From Ruminococcus sp. UBA4240 (GTDB lineage Bacteria > Bacillota > Clostridia > Oscillospirales > Ruminococcaceae): 24,446 nucleotides of DNA. The first letter of the stretch is position 1. Every line of letters starts with the position of its first letter. Positions 1 through 7,593 of this stretch are shown here, piece by piece. The translations under genes and the position numbers were made by a program. The stretch spans positions 1 to 24,446 of the forward strand of contig DGXE01000050.1 of NCBI GenBank assembly GCA_002395525.1, in the 5' to 3' direction. The notes beneath the pieces were generated by a model, which ran no database searches, was not told the origin of the DNA, and was given only the letters and a program-made list of their open reading frames with translations.

Positions 1-59
1 TATCCCATAGAGTACGCTTCTATTATCGTATGAAATTGTGAAAAGGGCGCAGTTATGCC

Positions 60-116
<57 letters not shown>

Positions 117-117
117 A

Positions 118-146
118 AGTGTAGCACCTGAACATAGCCCTGTCAA
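118..146 (-). promoter_or_regulatory. Leftward sigma-A promoter P1
   Basis: On the minus strand, TTGACA (146-141), a 17-nt spacer and TACACT (123-118). This is the most downstream of three leftward promoters and fires into the CTTG/CAAG tract. The gene it serves is off the left edge. Confidence 0.75.
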
Positions 147-205
147 CCCCTTTTGCAGAATTAGTTGTAAACTTTTGGTGAACAAAAACGCAACTATTCA
201 TATTA

Positions 206-234
206 ATTTTACCATAAGCGGGCAGAAATGTCAA
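206..234 (-). promoter_or_regulatory. Leftward sigma-A promoter P2
   Basis: On the minus strand, TTGACA (234-229), a 17-nt spacer and TAAAAT (211-206). The sequence GAATAGTTGC sits at its predicted start. The 11-mer GCAACTATTCA (plus strand) recurs at 190-200 and 301-311. Confidence 0.7.
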
Positions 235-378
235 GCGGTTTGGAACGATATTTCGGGGGAATCCATATTTCTGTGCAGATCATACTGCAAGCGGATATAA
301 GCAACTATTCACTTTAAAATTGAACAGGACAAGGTGCTGTATGTGAGCAAAGAAAAAAGCCAAGAACTGTTCCGTGTG

Positions 379-399
379 CTTACCCTCCAATTGGGTAAG
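379..399. other. Inverted repeat in the leftward leader
   Basis: CTTACCC and GGGTAAG form a perfect 7-bp stem around a 7-nt loop. It lies about 35 nt downstream of the predicted start of leftward promoter P3, so it would be in that transcript's leader. It has no following T-run on either strand, so it is not an obvious terminator. Confidence 0.5.
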
Positions 400-439
400 G
401 GCGTTAACAGTCTTGACTTTACGAACCTTGGTTCTGATA

Positions 440-468
440 TTTATACATCAATCAAGGAACATTGTCAA
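440..468 (-). promoter_or_regulatory. Leftward sigma-A promoter P3
   Basis: On the minus strand, TTGACA (468-463), a 17-nt spacer and TATAAA (445-440). It overlaps the nominal 5' part of the Na/Pi remnant, which argues that this part of that reading frame is not genuine coding sequence. Downstream (leftward) lies a perfect hairpin at 379-399. Confidence 0.65.
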
Positions 469-871
469 GCCTTTTGTAGAAAATATTTCAGATAATGAGC
501 AGATTTCTGAACCCGAACAGTCTGTATCTGCTCCCAAAGCAGAAAAGTCCGGAACCGTACCGCCGAATGAGGAGGCTCTGGAGGAGGTCATCGACGATCT
601 CACTGTCACTATCAGGGACAAGCACATCGAGCGCCTGCGCAGAGGTGAATGCAGTCCTGAGCTTGGCGTTTACCTGTCCGATCTGCTGATAAACTGCGAG
701 AGAGTATCAGATCACTGCTCCAACATAGCCATATCCATCATCCAGATTGCAAGATCCAGCATGAACTACCATGTGTATATCAATGAGCTGAAGGCTCAGC
801 GCTCCGAGCAGTTTATGGCTGCCTATAATTCCTATCACGAGAAATACAGACTCTCTGCATAATAGAAATAA

Positions 872-911
872 CAGCCGTATTCCCGATGTGTGAGAATACA
901 GCTGCTTTTGT
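872..911 (+). terminator. Hairpin terminator between convergent genes
   Basis: The arms CAGC-C-GTATTC (872-882) and GAATAC-A-GCTG (894-904) pair with one mismatch and are followed by CTTTTGTT on the plus strand. On the minus strand the stem is followed by a T-rich stretch, so it may also end the FN3 gene at 931. Confidence 0.6.
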
Positions 912-930
912 TATGTGTGCTTAGGCAGGA

Positions 931-1665
931 TCAATCCCAGTCATCGGCATGGAAATAGGTAAGGACTGCCGCATAGCCGCCCTCGGTCATTTCCACATAG
1001 CCGTCGGAGATCATGCCCACAGTATCGCCCTTGTACTTCACCTCATAGGCGGTGTATACGTAAAGACCGTTATCCACCACGGTAGAGCCTACGGTGCTGA
1101 TGGATTTCAGCGTAAAGCCCTTATCCCTGAGGGCATCGAGATACTTGTCCGTGAGAGCCTTGCAGTCATCGGCGGACTCAAGCTCCTTGCTGACAACAAA
1201 GAACTCGATGTTGTCATCTGTGAGGGCATTGGAATCATAGAAGCCGTAGTCGGAGTATTCGGGGATAGCAGGCACCTTTTTTGTGGATGTCCTGCCCACC
1301 TTTGACTTTTCACCGGCTATCGCCCTGTCTCCGTCGATCTTCACAGCAGCAATGCTGAAATAGCAGGTCTTGCCGCTTTCAAGGCCTGTGACGGTGCATT
1401 CTGTCCTCTTTACTGCCTTGTACATCGTATACTTTCTGGTCTTTATGTCATACTGATATACTCTGTAATAGTCGGCGCCGTCTACCTTATCCCACATCAG
1501 CGTCACGGAAGTGGGGGCGGACTTTGCCTTTATGCCGACCGGAGCAGGGAGCCTGTCCTCGGCAGCCTCCACCACAGCGGAGGGAGCCACGTCCGAGGGC
1601 AGCAGGACAGCACCGAACATCAGTGAGGATGCCAGCAGCAAAGCGGGGATCATTCTTTTCTTCAT
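931..1665 (-). CDS. Secreted single-FN3 protein
   Basis: A 244-aa exported protein of unknown role. An N-terminal signal peptide (MKKRM, hydrophobic stretch, likely cut near residue 33 after VEA) is followed by one fibronectin type III domain (about 37-125: TSVTLMWDKV, YYRVYQYD, TECTVTGL) and an unassigned C-terminal domain of about 110 aa ending in an acidic HADDWD. No sortase motif or dockerin is seen. I chose ATG 1665: an in-frame TTG nine bases upstream sits too close to the AAAGG ribosome site. It belongs to the same family of exported FN3 proteins as those at 3648 and 13368 but lacks their paired C-terminal module. A role in surface contact is inference only. Confidence 0.8.
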   Translation of the reverse strand: MKKRMIPALLLASSLMFGAVLLPSDVAPSAVVEAAEDRLPAPVGIKAKSAPTSVTLMWDKVDGADYYRVYQYDIKTRKYTMYKAVKRTECTVTGLESGKTCYFSIAAVKIDGDRAIAGEKSKVGRTSTKKVPAIPEYSDYGFYDSNALTDDNIEFFVVSKELESADDCKALTDKYLDALRDKGFTLKSISTVGSTVVDNGLYVYTAYEVKYKGDTVGMISDGYVEMTEGGYAAVLTYFHADDWD

Positions 1666-1698
1666 AGGGATCAAGACCTTTCATAGATTGATGTGTAT

Positions 1699-1704
1699 AT
1701 TATA
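1699..1704 (-). promoter_or_regulatory. -10 box for the FN3 gene
   Basis: TATAAT on the minus strand, about 35 nt upstream of the start codon. No good -35 lies at 16-18 nt. It falls just after the phosphoglucomutase terminator, so the FN3 gene is probably a separate transcript. Confidence 0.4.
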
Positions 1705-1737
1705 TCACCCCCAGTATAACAAGACCATAACAAAAAA

Positions 1738-1777
1738 CAAGAGGTCAGGAAAGCCGAAGGCGGCATCTGACCTCTTG
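1738..1777 (-). terminator. Terminator of the phosphoglucomutase gene
   Basis: A perfect 11-bp stem (CAAGAGGTCAG / CTGACCTCTTG, 1738-1748 with 1767-1777). On the minus strand it is followed by TTGTTTTTTG. It lies 8 nt beyond the stop codon. Confidence 0.9.
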
Positions 1778-1784
1778 TGTTCTC

Positions 1785-3500
1785 TTAGAATCCCAGCTTC
1801 TTTGCGAAGTCGGCTGCGATGGTATCACGGAGTGCGGATGCCTCCTCGGCAGTCTCGCACTTGGTGGTGTAGTATGCCTTTATCTTGGGCTCGGTGCCGG
1901 AGGGACGGATGATAACGCTTGCGCCGTCTGTCAGCACGAAGGTGAGCACATCGGACTTGGGCAGTGTGAGCATAGTCTTGGCGCCTGTGGCAGTGTCAAC
2001 AGAGGTGCTTGCCATGTAGTCGTCAAAGCGGGTAACGGCAAGGCCGCCTATCTCCTTGGGAGTGTTCTCCCTGAGATCCTTCATTATCTCCTTCATGCGC
2101 TCCATGCCGGAGGAACCCTCGCAGGTGAAGGAGGACTGGCTGTGAACATATACGCCATACTTTTTGTACATATTCTCCCTTGCCTGAATAAGGGTGATGC
2201 CCTTTGTGCGGTAGAAGGCAGCCATTTCGCATATGAGCATGGAGGCAACTACTGCATCCTTGTCACGGACATAGGAGCCTGCAAGATAGCCGTAGGACTC
2301 CTCAAAGCCGAATATGTAGCGGTTCTCTTCGCCCTTGTCCTCTAAGAAGCCTATCTGCTCCCCTATGAACTTGAAGCCAGTGAGCACGTTGATGAGCTTT
2401 ACACCGTACTCATCGCAGATCTTCTGGGCAATGTCAGTGGTGACGATAGTCTTGACAGCCACGGGGTTTTCGGGCATGGTGCCCAGCTTTGTGCGCTCCT
2501 CGCAGATGTACTGGAGCAGCATTGCGCCTACCTCATTGCCTGAGAAGAGGACATATCCGCTGTCGGAGGGCACTGCAATGCCCACTCTGTCGCAGTCAGG
2601 GTCGGTGGCAAGGAGAAGGTCGGGCTTTACCTTTTCACACAGCTTTAAGCCGTAGGCAAGGGCCTCCTTTATCTCGGGATTGGGGAAGGGGCAGGTGTCA
2701 AAATTGCCGTTGGGATATTCCTGCTCGGGGACTACGGTAACATCCTTTACGCCTATCTTGTCAAGTATCGCCCTTACAGGCTTGTTGCCGGTGCCATTGA
2801 GGGGGGTGTATACCACCTTCAGGCCGCTTGACTTCACCAGATCCACATGGATGCCCTGCTCATAGACCTTGTCCATGTATTCATCTATGACTTCCTGCTT
2901 GATGTAGTTTATATCCCCGTCCTTGACAGCCTTATCATAGTCGGTGGTCTTTGCTCCTGCAAACATATCCACCTTCTCGATGTTTTTCAGCACTGCCTCG
3001 GCAGCCACAAGGGTAAGCTGGCACCCATCGGGGCCGTATACCTTGTAGCCGTTGTACTTGGCGGGGTTGTGGGATGCGGTGATCATTATGCCCGCACTGC
3101 ACTTGTGAGCCCTTACAGCCCATGAAAGCATGGGTGTAGGCATAAGCTCGGTGTAGATATATACCTTGATGCCGTTTGCAGCCAGTACAGATGCTGCCTC
3201 CTTGGCGAAGACATCGGACTTTATGCGGCTGTCATAGGAAATGGCAACGGAAGGATCTGTAAATGCGGCATTCACATAGTCAGCAAGACCCTGTGTGGCA
3301 CGCCTTACAGTGTAGATGTTCATGCGGTAGCTGCCAGCGCCGATAACGCCTCTCAAGCCCCCTGTGCCGAACTCCAGGTCACGGTAGAAGCGATCCTCGA
3401 TCGCTGCGTCGTCGCCCGCAATGGCCTTGAGCTCGGCCTGCAGATCAGGGTCGTCAACAGCCTTTTCACACCAGAGAGAATAAAGCTCCTTTTCGTTCAT
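1785..3500 (-). CDS. pgcA: Phosphoglucomutase (alpha-D-phosphohexomutase)
   Basis: Interconverts glucose 1-phosphate and glucose 6-phosphate (possibly also mannose phosphates) in the cytoplasm, feeding glycogen, UDP-glucose and cell-wall sugars. At 571 aa it has the usual length. All four family signatures are present: the phosphoserine loop TASHNP (Ser143), the metal loop ATDPDCDRVG (298-307), the sugar-specificity loop GFEESYGY (398-405) and the phosphate-binding RPSGTEPK (532-539). The GFEES type of loop fits the PgcA/PGM2 branch. The start is ATG 3500, six bases after GAGGTG; a GTG at 3509 overlaps that ribosome site and is rejected. Its own promoter and strong terminator mark it as monocistronic. 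Confidence 0.95.
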   Translation of the reverse strand: MNEKELYSLWCEKAVDDPDLQAELKAIAGDDAAIEDRFYRDLEFGTGGLRGVIGAGSYRMNIYTVRRATQGLADYVNAAFTDPSVAISYDSRIKSDVFAKEAASVLAANGIKVYIYTELMPTPMLSWAVRAHKCSAGIMITASHNPAKYNGYKVYGPDGCQLTLVAAEAVLKNIEKVDMFAGAKTTDYDKAVKDGDINYIKQEVIDEYMDKVYEQGIHVDLVKSSGLKVVYTPLNGTGNKPVRAILDKIGVKDVTVVPEQEYPNGNFDTCPFPNPEIKEALAYGLKLCEKVKPDLLLATDPDCDRVGIAVPSDSGYVLFSGNEVGAMLLQYICEERTKLGTMPENPVAVKTIVTTDIAQKICDEYGVKLINVLTGFKFIGEQIGFLEDKGEENRYIFGFEESYGYLAGSYVRDKDAVVASMLICEMAAFYRTKGITLIQARENMYKKYGVYVHSQSSFTCEGSSGMERMKEIMKDLRENTPKEIGGLAVTRFDDYMASTSVDTATGAKTMLTLPKSDVLTFVLTDGASVIIRPSGTEPKIKAYYTTKCETAEEASALRDTIAADFAKKLGF

Positions 3501-3544
3501 AATAATCACCTCATGTAATTAGTAGGTCACAACAATACTCATTC

Positions 3545-3573
3545 ATTATAGCAGATGTTTTTGAAAAAATCAA
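3545..3573 (-). promoter_or_regulatory. Promoter of pgcA
   Basis: TTGATT (3573-3568), a 17-nt spacer and TATAAT (3550-3545) on the minus strand, about 45 nt upstream of the start codon. Confidence 0.8.
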
Positions 3574-3606
3574 CAGTAAATTGCATATTTTTATACAAAG
3601 CATGGG

Positions 3607-3642
3607 GCAAAAAGCACCAGGGAATGTCCGTGGTGCTTTTGC
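3607..3642 (-). terminator. Terminator of the second FN3 gene
   Basis: GCAAAAAGCACCA (3607-3619) pairs with TGGTGCTTTTGC (3631-3642), with one bulged A. The T-run lies in the distal arm when read leftward. It follows the stop codon by a few bases and separates the FN3 gene from the pgcA promoter. Confidence 0.75.
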
Positions 3643-3647
3643 CGTAC

Positions 3648-4442
3648 TTACTGTGCAGAGACTATATCCGACTTTTTAAGTGTTGTCCACTTGCCGTTTA
3701 CATAGGCCTTCACCGCATATCCCGTATCCCCGTCCTTTTTGGACAGGCGGATGGAGGTCTTTGTGGTGGTGCCCACCTTTTTCAGCTTGCCGCCATTGTT
3801 GCGGTATACGGCATACTTCGTGGCATCGGGGACAGCCTTCCATCTGAGGGTGACCTTGCCGTCCTTTTCGGTCACTGTAACAGCGGGCTTGTAGTATGCC
3901 TTGGCGGTCACCTTTGCAGAGGAGCTGCCGCTTTTAACAAGGAATTTATATACCGTGTTGTTCTTTGCATCCTCAAAGGTGCAGGTGGTGTCCGTGGTCA
4001 CTGCCACCTTTTTATACTTTCCGTCCCTGAGCAGGTATACGGAATATTCTGTGCCCTTTTTGCCGTTCCATTCAAGGATCAGAGTAGAACCCTCCGAGCG
4101 TGCGGTGGCGGAAAACGCACTGTCAGTATCCGAGGCTGTTACAACAGGTGAGATAAGCGTTCCCTCAGTGCCTGCGGATGAGGAGGAAGAAACAGGCGCA
4201 CTGCTCGGGATATCGGGGACAACAGGATCCGGCACAGGCTTTACCACAGGGGTATCTTCTTCTTCATCGTCATCCTGTGTATCTCCTGATGTACTGCCGC
4301 CGGTATTGTCGCCGCCGGAGGAGGATCCGCCGCCACCTGTTATGTCACTTATTGGCACAAAGGGAAGCTCAACGGCATATGCCGCACCTGACATCATCAT
4401 TACTGCGGCAAGAGCCGCTGCTGCACATCTTATCTTTTTCAT
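3648..4442 (-). CDS. Secreted protein, disordered linker plus two FN3 domains
   Basis: 264 aa. The signal peptide is residues 1-23 (cut after AYA). A low-complexity linker of Gly/Ser, then Asp/Glu and Pro (about 34-105) reads as a flexible spacer. Two FN3-like domains follow (about 110-185 and 186-264), with STLILEWNGK and KVTLRWKAV as their central strands. The final residues AYVNGKWTTLKKSDIV closely match the end of the much larger secreted protein at 13368 (AYVNGKWT...NDIV), so the two share a C-terminal module. It has a clear AAGGAG ribosome site and its own promoter. Linker plus terminal FN3 pair suggests display away from the cell wall; there is no LPXTG or transmembrane tail, and its ligand is unknown. 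Confidence 0.85.
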   Translation of the reverse strand: MKKIRCAAAALAAVMMMSGAAYAVELPFVPISDITGGGGSSSGGDNTGGSTSGDTQDDDEEEDTPVVKPVPDPVVPDIPSSAPVSSSSSAGTEGTLISPVVTASDTDSAFSATARSEGSTLILEWNGKKGTEYSVYLLRDGKYKKVAVTTDTTCTFEDAKNNTVYKFLVKSGSSSAKVTAKAYYKPAVTVTEKDGKVTLRWKAVPDATKYAVYRNNGGKLKKVGTTTKTSIRLSKKDGDTGYAVKAYVNGKWTTLKKSDIVSAQ

Positions 4443-4481
4443 ATGAACGCTCCTTGTCTGTTAAGGTTTGTCATTAAAAGC

Positions 4482-4510
4482 ATTATACAATATTCATCCT
4501 GAAAAATCAA
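4482..4510 (-). promoter_or_regulatory. Promoter of the second FN3 gene
   Basis: TTGATT (4510-4505), a 17-nt spacer and TATAAT (4487-4482) on the minus strand. Confidence 0.75.
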
Positions 4511-4540
4511 GTACCTTTTGCAAATCGCCGCAAAGGCACA

Positions 4541-5959
4541 TCATCCCGCTTCCTGCGGGGCGCCGCCCCCCTCGGTCAGTCCTGACGCTGCTCTTTCCTC
4601 CGCCCCTATCCTGCGGGCAAACTTCACAAACATCACCACTGCGATGCCTACGGACACAAGCTCCGCCAGGGGTGTGGCATAGGTGACACCGTATATGCCG
4701 AAGATGTGTGAGAACAGAAACATCAGCGGTATATCCAGAAGCCCCTTGCGTATGATGGAGAGCACAAAGGAATAGAACCTGTTTCCCGTCGCCTGGAATA
4801 CCGTGCCCGCCATGTATGTCATGGCGGCAAGGGGTGCTGCAAAGGCGATGACATTGAGAAATCTCCTGCCGTACTCCACGGAATCCGCATCATCTATGAA
4901 AAATCTCACCGCTGGGGCTGAGAATATGCGGAAAAGCACGGTACACACCACTCCCACCGACAGCGTGACAGCGGAGGTGAACTTTATGGTATCCTTCATG
5001 CGGGTGTAGTTTTTTGCACCGTAGGTGTACCCTATCAGGGGCAGCACGCCCTGGGTTATGCCCATACAGGTGTTAAAGGCTATCATATTGGTCTTCTTGG
5101 CAACGCCCATGCCTGCCACAGCTTCGGAGCCCGCACTGCTGATGAGGGCGTTTGCCACAATGTTTGACAGCATGGCAAGGGTCGTTGCCAGTGCCGCAGG
5201 CATCCCTATCATGAACACCTCACCGGGGATGCCGTCACCGAATGAGATGTCAGCAAACCGCAGTGAGAACACATCGTCCCCCTTTTTGGAGAGCAGGAAT
5301 ATGACAAAGTATGCCATTGATACTATGTTTGACAGGCAGGTGGCCATGGCGGCGCCCAGCGCCTCATTCCCTCTCGGAAGTATGACGAACATGAAAAGGG
5401 GGTCAAGAGCCATGTTCAGCACGCAACCCAGTGACATACCGAAGCCTGCCCTTGCCGCCTCCCCCTTGGCACGCACCAGATGGCCGCACAGGATGCTGCC
5501 GCAGGTGGGGACAGCCCCTATGACACACGTCCACAGCAGATAGCCGTAGGCGTGGGCAAAGGATTTCTCATCTCCGCCTATAAGGTAGATAAGGGGCGTG
5601 CGGAGGAAGAATATTATCACACCATAGAGAAAGGACACAGCCACACCTCCCCAGAAGGAAAAGGCGAATATATGCCGTGCCTTGCCGGTCTCACCCCTGC
5701 CCAGGCTCCGGGATATGGCGCTTGCCCCGCCCACTCCGAAGAGATTTGCAATGGCAGCCAGTATGACGAATACGGGCATACACAGGGACAGAGCAGCCAC
5801 CATGGCGGCATTCCCTGTCCTGCCCACATACCAGGTGTCGGCGTAGTTGTATACGATGTTTATAAGCTGGGAAATAAGAGTAGGCACCGCCAGAGTCATT
5901 ACTGCCTTTGGTACAGGTGCCTCCCTGAATATGTACTGTTCCTTGTTCATAAAGGTCAT
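4541..5959 (-). CDS. MATE-family multidrug/sodium antiporter
   Basis: A 472-aa, twelve-helix membrane exporter, predicted to expel cationic or other small molecules using a Na+ or H+ gradient. The N-terminal IFREAPVPKAVMTLAVPT, followed by the first helix with NIVYNYADTWYVG, is typical of MATE proteins of the DinF/NorM-like clostridial group, and the length is normal. A second set of six helices starts near residue 240 (GMPAALATTLAML). The start ATG 5959 overlaps the stop of the upstream chemotaxis receptor (ATGA), and AGGAG lies just upstream, so translation is probably coupled. The substrate cannot be read from sequence. Pairing with a receptor is unusual and may mean the two respond to the same condition. 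Confidence 0.93.
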   Translation of the reverse strand: MTFMNKEQYIFREAPVPKAVMTLAVPTLISQLINIVYNYADTWYVGRTGNAAMVAALSLCMPVFVILAAIANLFGVGGASAISRSLGRGETGKARHIFAFSFWGGVAVSFLYGVIIFFLRTPLIYLIGGDEKSFAHAYGYLLWTCVIGAVPTCGSILCGHLVRAKGEAARAGFGMSLGCVLNMALDPLFMFVILPRGNEALGAAMATCLSNIVSMAYFVIFLLSKKGDDVFSLRFADISFGDGIPGEVFMIGMPAALATTLAMLSNIVANALISSAGSEAVAGMGVAKKTNMIAFNTCMGITQGVLPLIGYTYGAKNYTRMKDTIKFTSAVTLSVGVVCTVLFRIFSAPAVRFFIDDADSVEYGRRFLNVIAFAAPLAAMTYMAGTVFQATGNRFYSFVLSIIRKGLLDIPLMFLFSHIFGIYGVTYATPLAELVSVGIAVVMFVKFARRIGAEERAASGLTEGGGAPQEAG

Positions 5960-7365
5960 GTGCTCCTGTTTGAACGTGTTCTTGCGGCTATGATCTCATT
6001 GAGCTTTCTGACCTCTTCGGACACGCTGCGGGATATCTCCGCACTCTCCTCGGATGTCTGGGATGTCTGTGATACCACGTAGGAAATGTTTTCCACCTTG
6101 TTCTTCACCTTGTTCACGGAGGTGACGGAATCCTTAGTAAGCTCTGTGATAAGCTTTGAATGGCCGCTTGACTGCTCTGCGGTCTGTATGGCGCTGTCCA
6201 TGCGGTCTGCCACCCGGCGGGCGCATTCCGTGCCGTTCTTCACCGCACCTCTGGTAAGGTCGATAAGCTCTGACGTGTGCTTTGCCGCCTCAGCGGACTT
6301 TGTGGCAAGGTTTCGCACCTCATCGGCGACCACGGCAAAGCCCTTGCCCGCAGAGCCTGCACGGGCTGCCTCCACAGCGGCATTGAGTGCCAAGATATTT
6401 GTCTGGAAGGCTATGTCCTCTATGGTGCGGATTATGCTCTCTATCTGCTCGGATGCGCTGTTTATGTCGTTCATGGCGGACATCATGCTGTGAACGTCCT
6501 CATTGCCCTCGTGGAGCACTGTCACATTGCATTCCGCCGCCTGCAGGGACTTGTCCGCCTCGTCAAGGCACCTGTCGTACTGGTTCACCACACCCATGAT
6601 ATCCGATGATATCTCGCTCACAGTGCTTTCCTGCTCCTGTGCCCCCGCAGAGAGGGTGCCGGAGATCTGTTCCATGAGAGTGGCGCTGGAGGAAAGGTTT
6701 TCTGCTATGCGTGCCATTTTCTCCACTGCTGAGTTGGTCTTTATCGCCATTTCGGAGGCCTTTGCCATTTCGGCGTTGATCTGCTCCACAAGCTCGTCGG
6801 AGTGTTCCTTGTCCTTGCGGTTCTCTATGATGTACTTGGCACAGGTCTTCACCAGGTACCATATGAGATAGTCAGCCACATTCACTCCCACAAGGCTCTT
6901 GATGACCACCTCAAGGGTCGCCCCCTGATATATCTTATCCATGAAGAATATGCCCGCAATGCATACCGCATTGGTGATGGTGCACTGGACAACTATGTTC
7001 TTGCGGCTGAAATATATGGTGCTCAGGGCAACAGATGCCACCAGCAGGGAGTGTACCGTATGGAGCTGGGAATTGGTGATGCCTGCAGCAATGATGATTA
7101 TTATCTGCACGGTGGAGAGAATCATCCCTCTTGCCAGCCTGCTGATATGCTTTTTGAGCAGCTCGGAAACGCCGACCGTCAGCGTTACGCTCACAAGGAT
7201 GAAAATGCCGGATATGATATTTGCCCTGTCCTCATGGGCAACAAGGTTTATAACGCCGAATACCACGCCCACAAAGAATATGAGCATCTCATGCACAAAG
7301 ACCGTTCTTTCATTTATGGTATCTTCAAGCTGTTCTATTTCAAGGCTTCGCTTTGCAGCACTCAT
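5956..7365 (-). CDS. Six-TM methyl-accepting chemotaxis receptor
   Basis: 469 aa. The N-terminal 175 residues hold about six hydrophobic helices with only short loops, so there is no large extracellular ligand domain. No HAMP domain is obvious. The C-terminal half is the signalling coiled coil: the hairpin tip is unmistakable (IEDIAFQTNILALNAAVEAA, then GKGFAVVADEVRNLA), the part that contacts CheA/CheW. The membrane part may sense membrane state or a lipid-soluble signal (inference). I chose ATG 7365 because GGAGG precedes it by 8 nt; an in-frame ATG at 7401 has no ribosome site. It is transcribed with the MATE exporter and overlaps it by four bases. No che or flagellar genes are in the window. 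Confidence 0.92.
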   Translation of the reverse strand: MSAAKRSLEIEQLEDTINERTVFVHEMLIFFVGVVFGVINLVAHEDRANIISGIFILVSVTLTVGVSELLKKHISRLARGMILSTVQIIIIIAAGITNSQLHTVHSLLVASVALSTIYFSRKNIVVQCTITNAVCIAGIFFMDKIYQGATLEVVIKSLVGVNVADYLIWYLVKTCAKYIIENRKDKEHSDELVEQINAEMAKASEMAIKTNSAVEKMARIAENLSSSATLMEQISGTLSAGAQEQESTVSEISSDIMGVVNQYDRCLDEADKSLQAAECNVTVLHEGNEDVHSMMSAMNDINSASEQIESIIRTIEDIAFQTNILALNAAVEAARAGSAGKGFAVVADEVRNLATKSAEAAKHTSELIDLTRGAVKNGTECARRVADRMDSAIQTAEQSSGHSKLITELTKDSVTSVNKVKNKVENISYVVSQTSQTSEESAEISRSVSEEVRKLNEIIAARTRSNRST

Positions 7366-7414
7366 TCCACGGACCTCCGCATAGCTTTTAAGGCGGCACA
7401 TGACCGGTCAAAGG

Positions 7415-7432
7415 GGCTGCCCCGGGGCAGCC
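7415..7432. other. 18-bp perfect palindrome in the receptor leader
   Basis: GGCTGCCCCGGGGCAGCC is its own reverse complement. It lies about 50 bp upstream of the receptor start and about 45 bp downstream of its promoter, so it is in the 5' leader. As RNA it would form a very stable hairpin; as DNA it could be an operator. A second small palindrome (GACCGGTC) lies next to it at 7402-7409. Confidence 0.7.
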
Positions 7433-7475
7433 GGCACAGTGTCATGTGACCCCCGTATACACTTATCTGACTATA

Positions 7476-7504
7476 ATAATAGCACATTTTACATTTAATG
7501 TCAA
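7476..7504 (-). promoter_or_regulatory. Promoter of the receptor-MATE operon
   Basis: TTGACA (7504-7499), a 17-nt spacer and TATTAT (7481-7476) on the minus strand. The leader to the chosen start is about 105 nt and carries the 7415-7432 palindrome. It lies back to back with the GH31 promoter. Confidence 0.85.
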
Positions 7505-7523
7505 CGAAAATTTTCAAAACCCC

Positions 7524-7552
7524 TTGCATTTTTCTGTGAAATATTATATAAT
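7524..7552 (+). promoter_or_regulatory. Promoter of the GH31 gene
   Basis: TTGCAT, a 17-nt spacer and TATAAT on the plus strand; leader of about 35 nt. Confidence 0.8.
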
Positions 7553-7593
7553 GCTTTTTAAGTTGTTTCAACTTACCATAAAGGAGAAAAGCT

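Larger units (their letters stand above)
374..862 (+). pseudogene. Na/Pi cotransporter, C-terminal PhoU-like remnant
   Basis: The frame from GTG 374 gives 162 aa. Only about residues 66-162 look like a known family: EALEEVIDDL, then RHIERL-like and GECSPELG segments, then NCERVSDHCSNIA. This is the final PhoU-like helical repeat of Na+/phosphate symporters (NptA/YjbB type, normally well over 500 aa with an N-terminal membrane domain). The whole transporter region and most of the PhoU part are missing. The first 40 or so codons overlap leftward promoter P3 and have no ribosome site. It is most likely a 5'-deleted gene; a short stand-alone PhoU-like protein is less likely. It ends at a hairpin shared with the convergent FN3 gene. 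Confidence 0.7.

Noticed and set aside
301..492. Short open frame on the plus strand reading LFRVLTLQLGKGVNSLDF
   Set aside because: It has no usable start codon or ribosome site, overlaps leftward promoter P3 and the 379-399 hairpin, and resembles no family I recognise.
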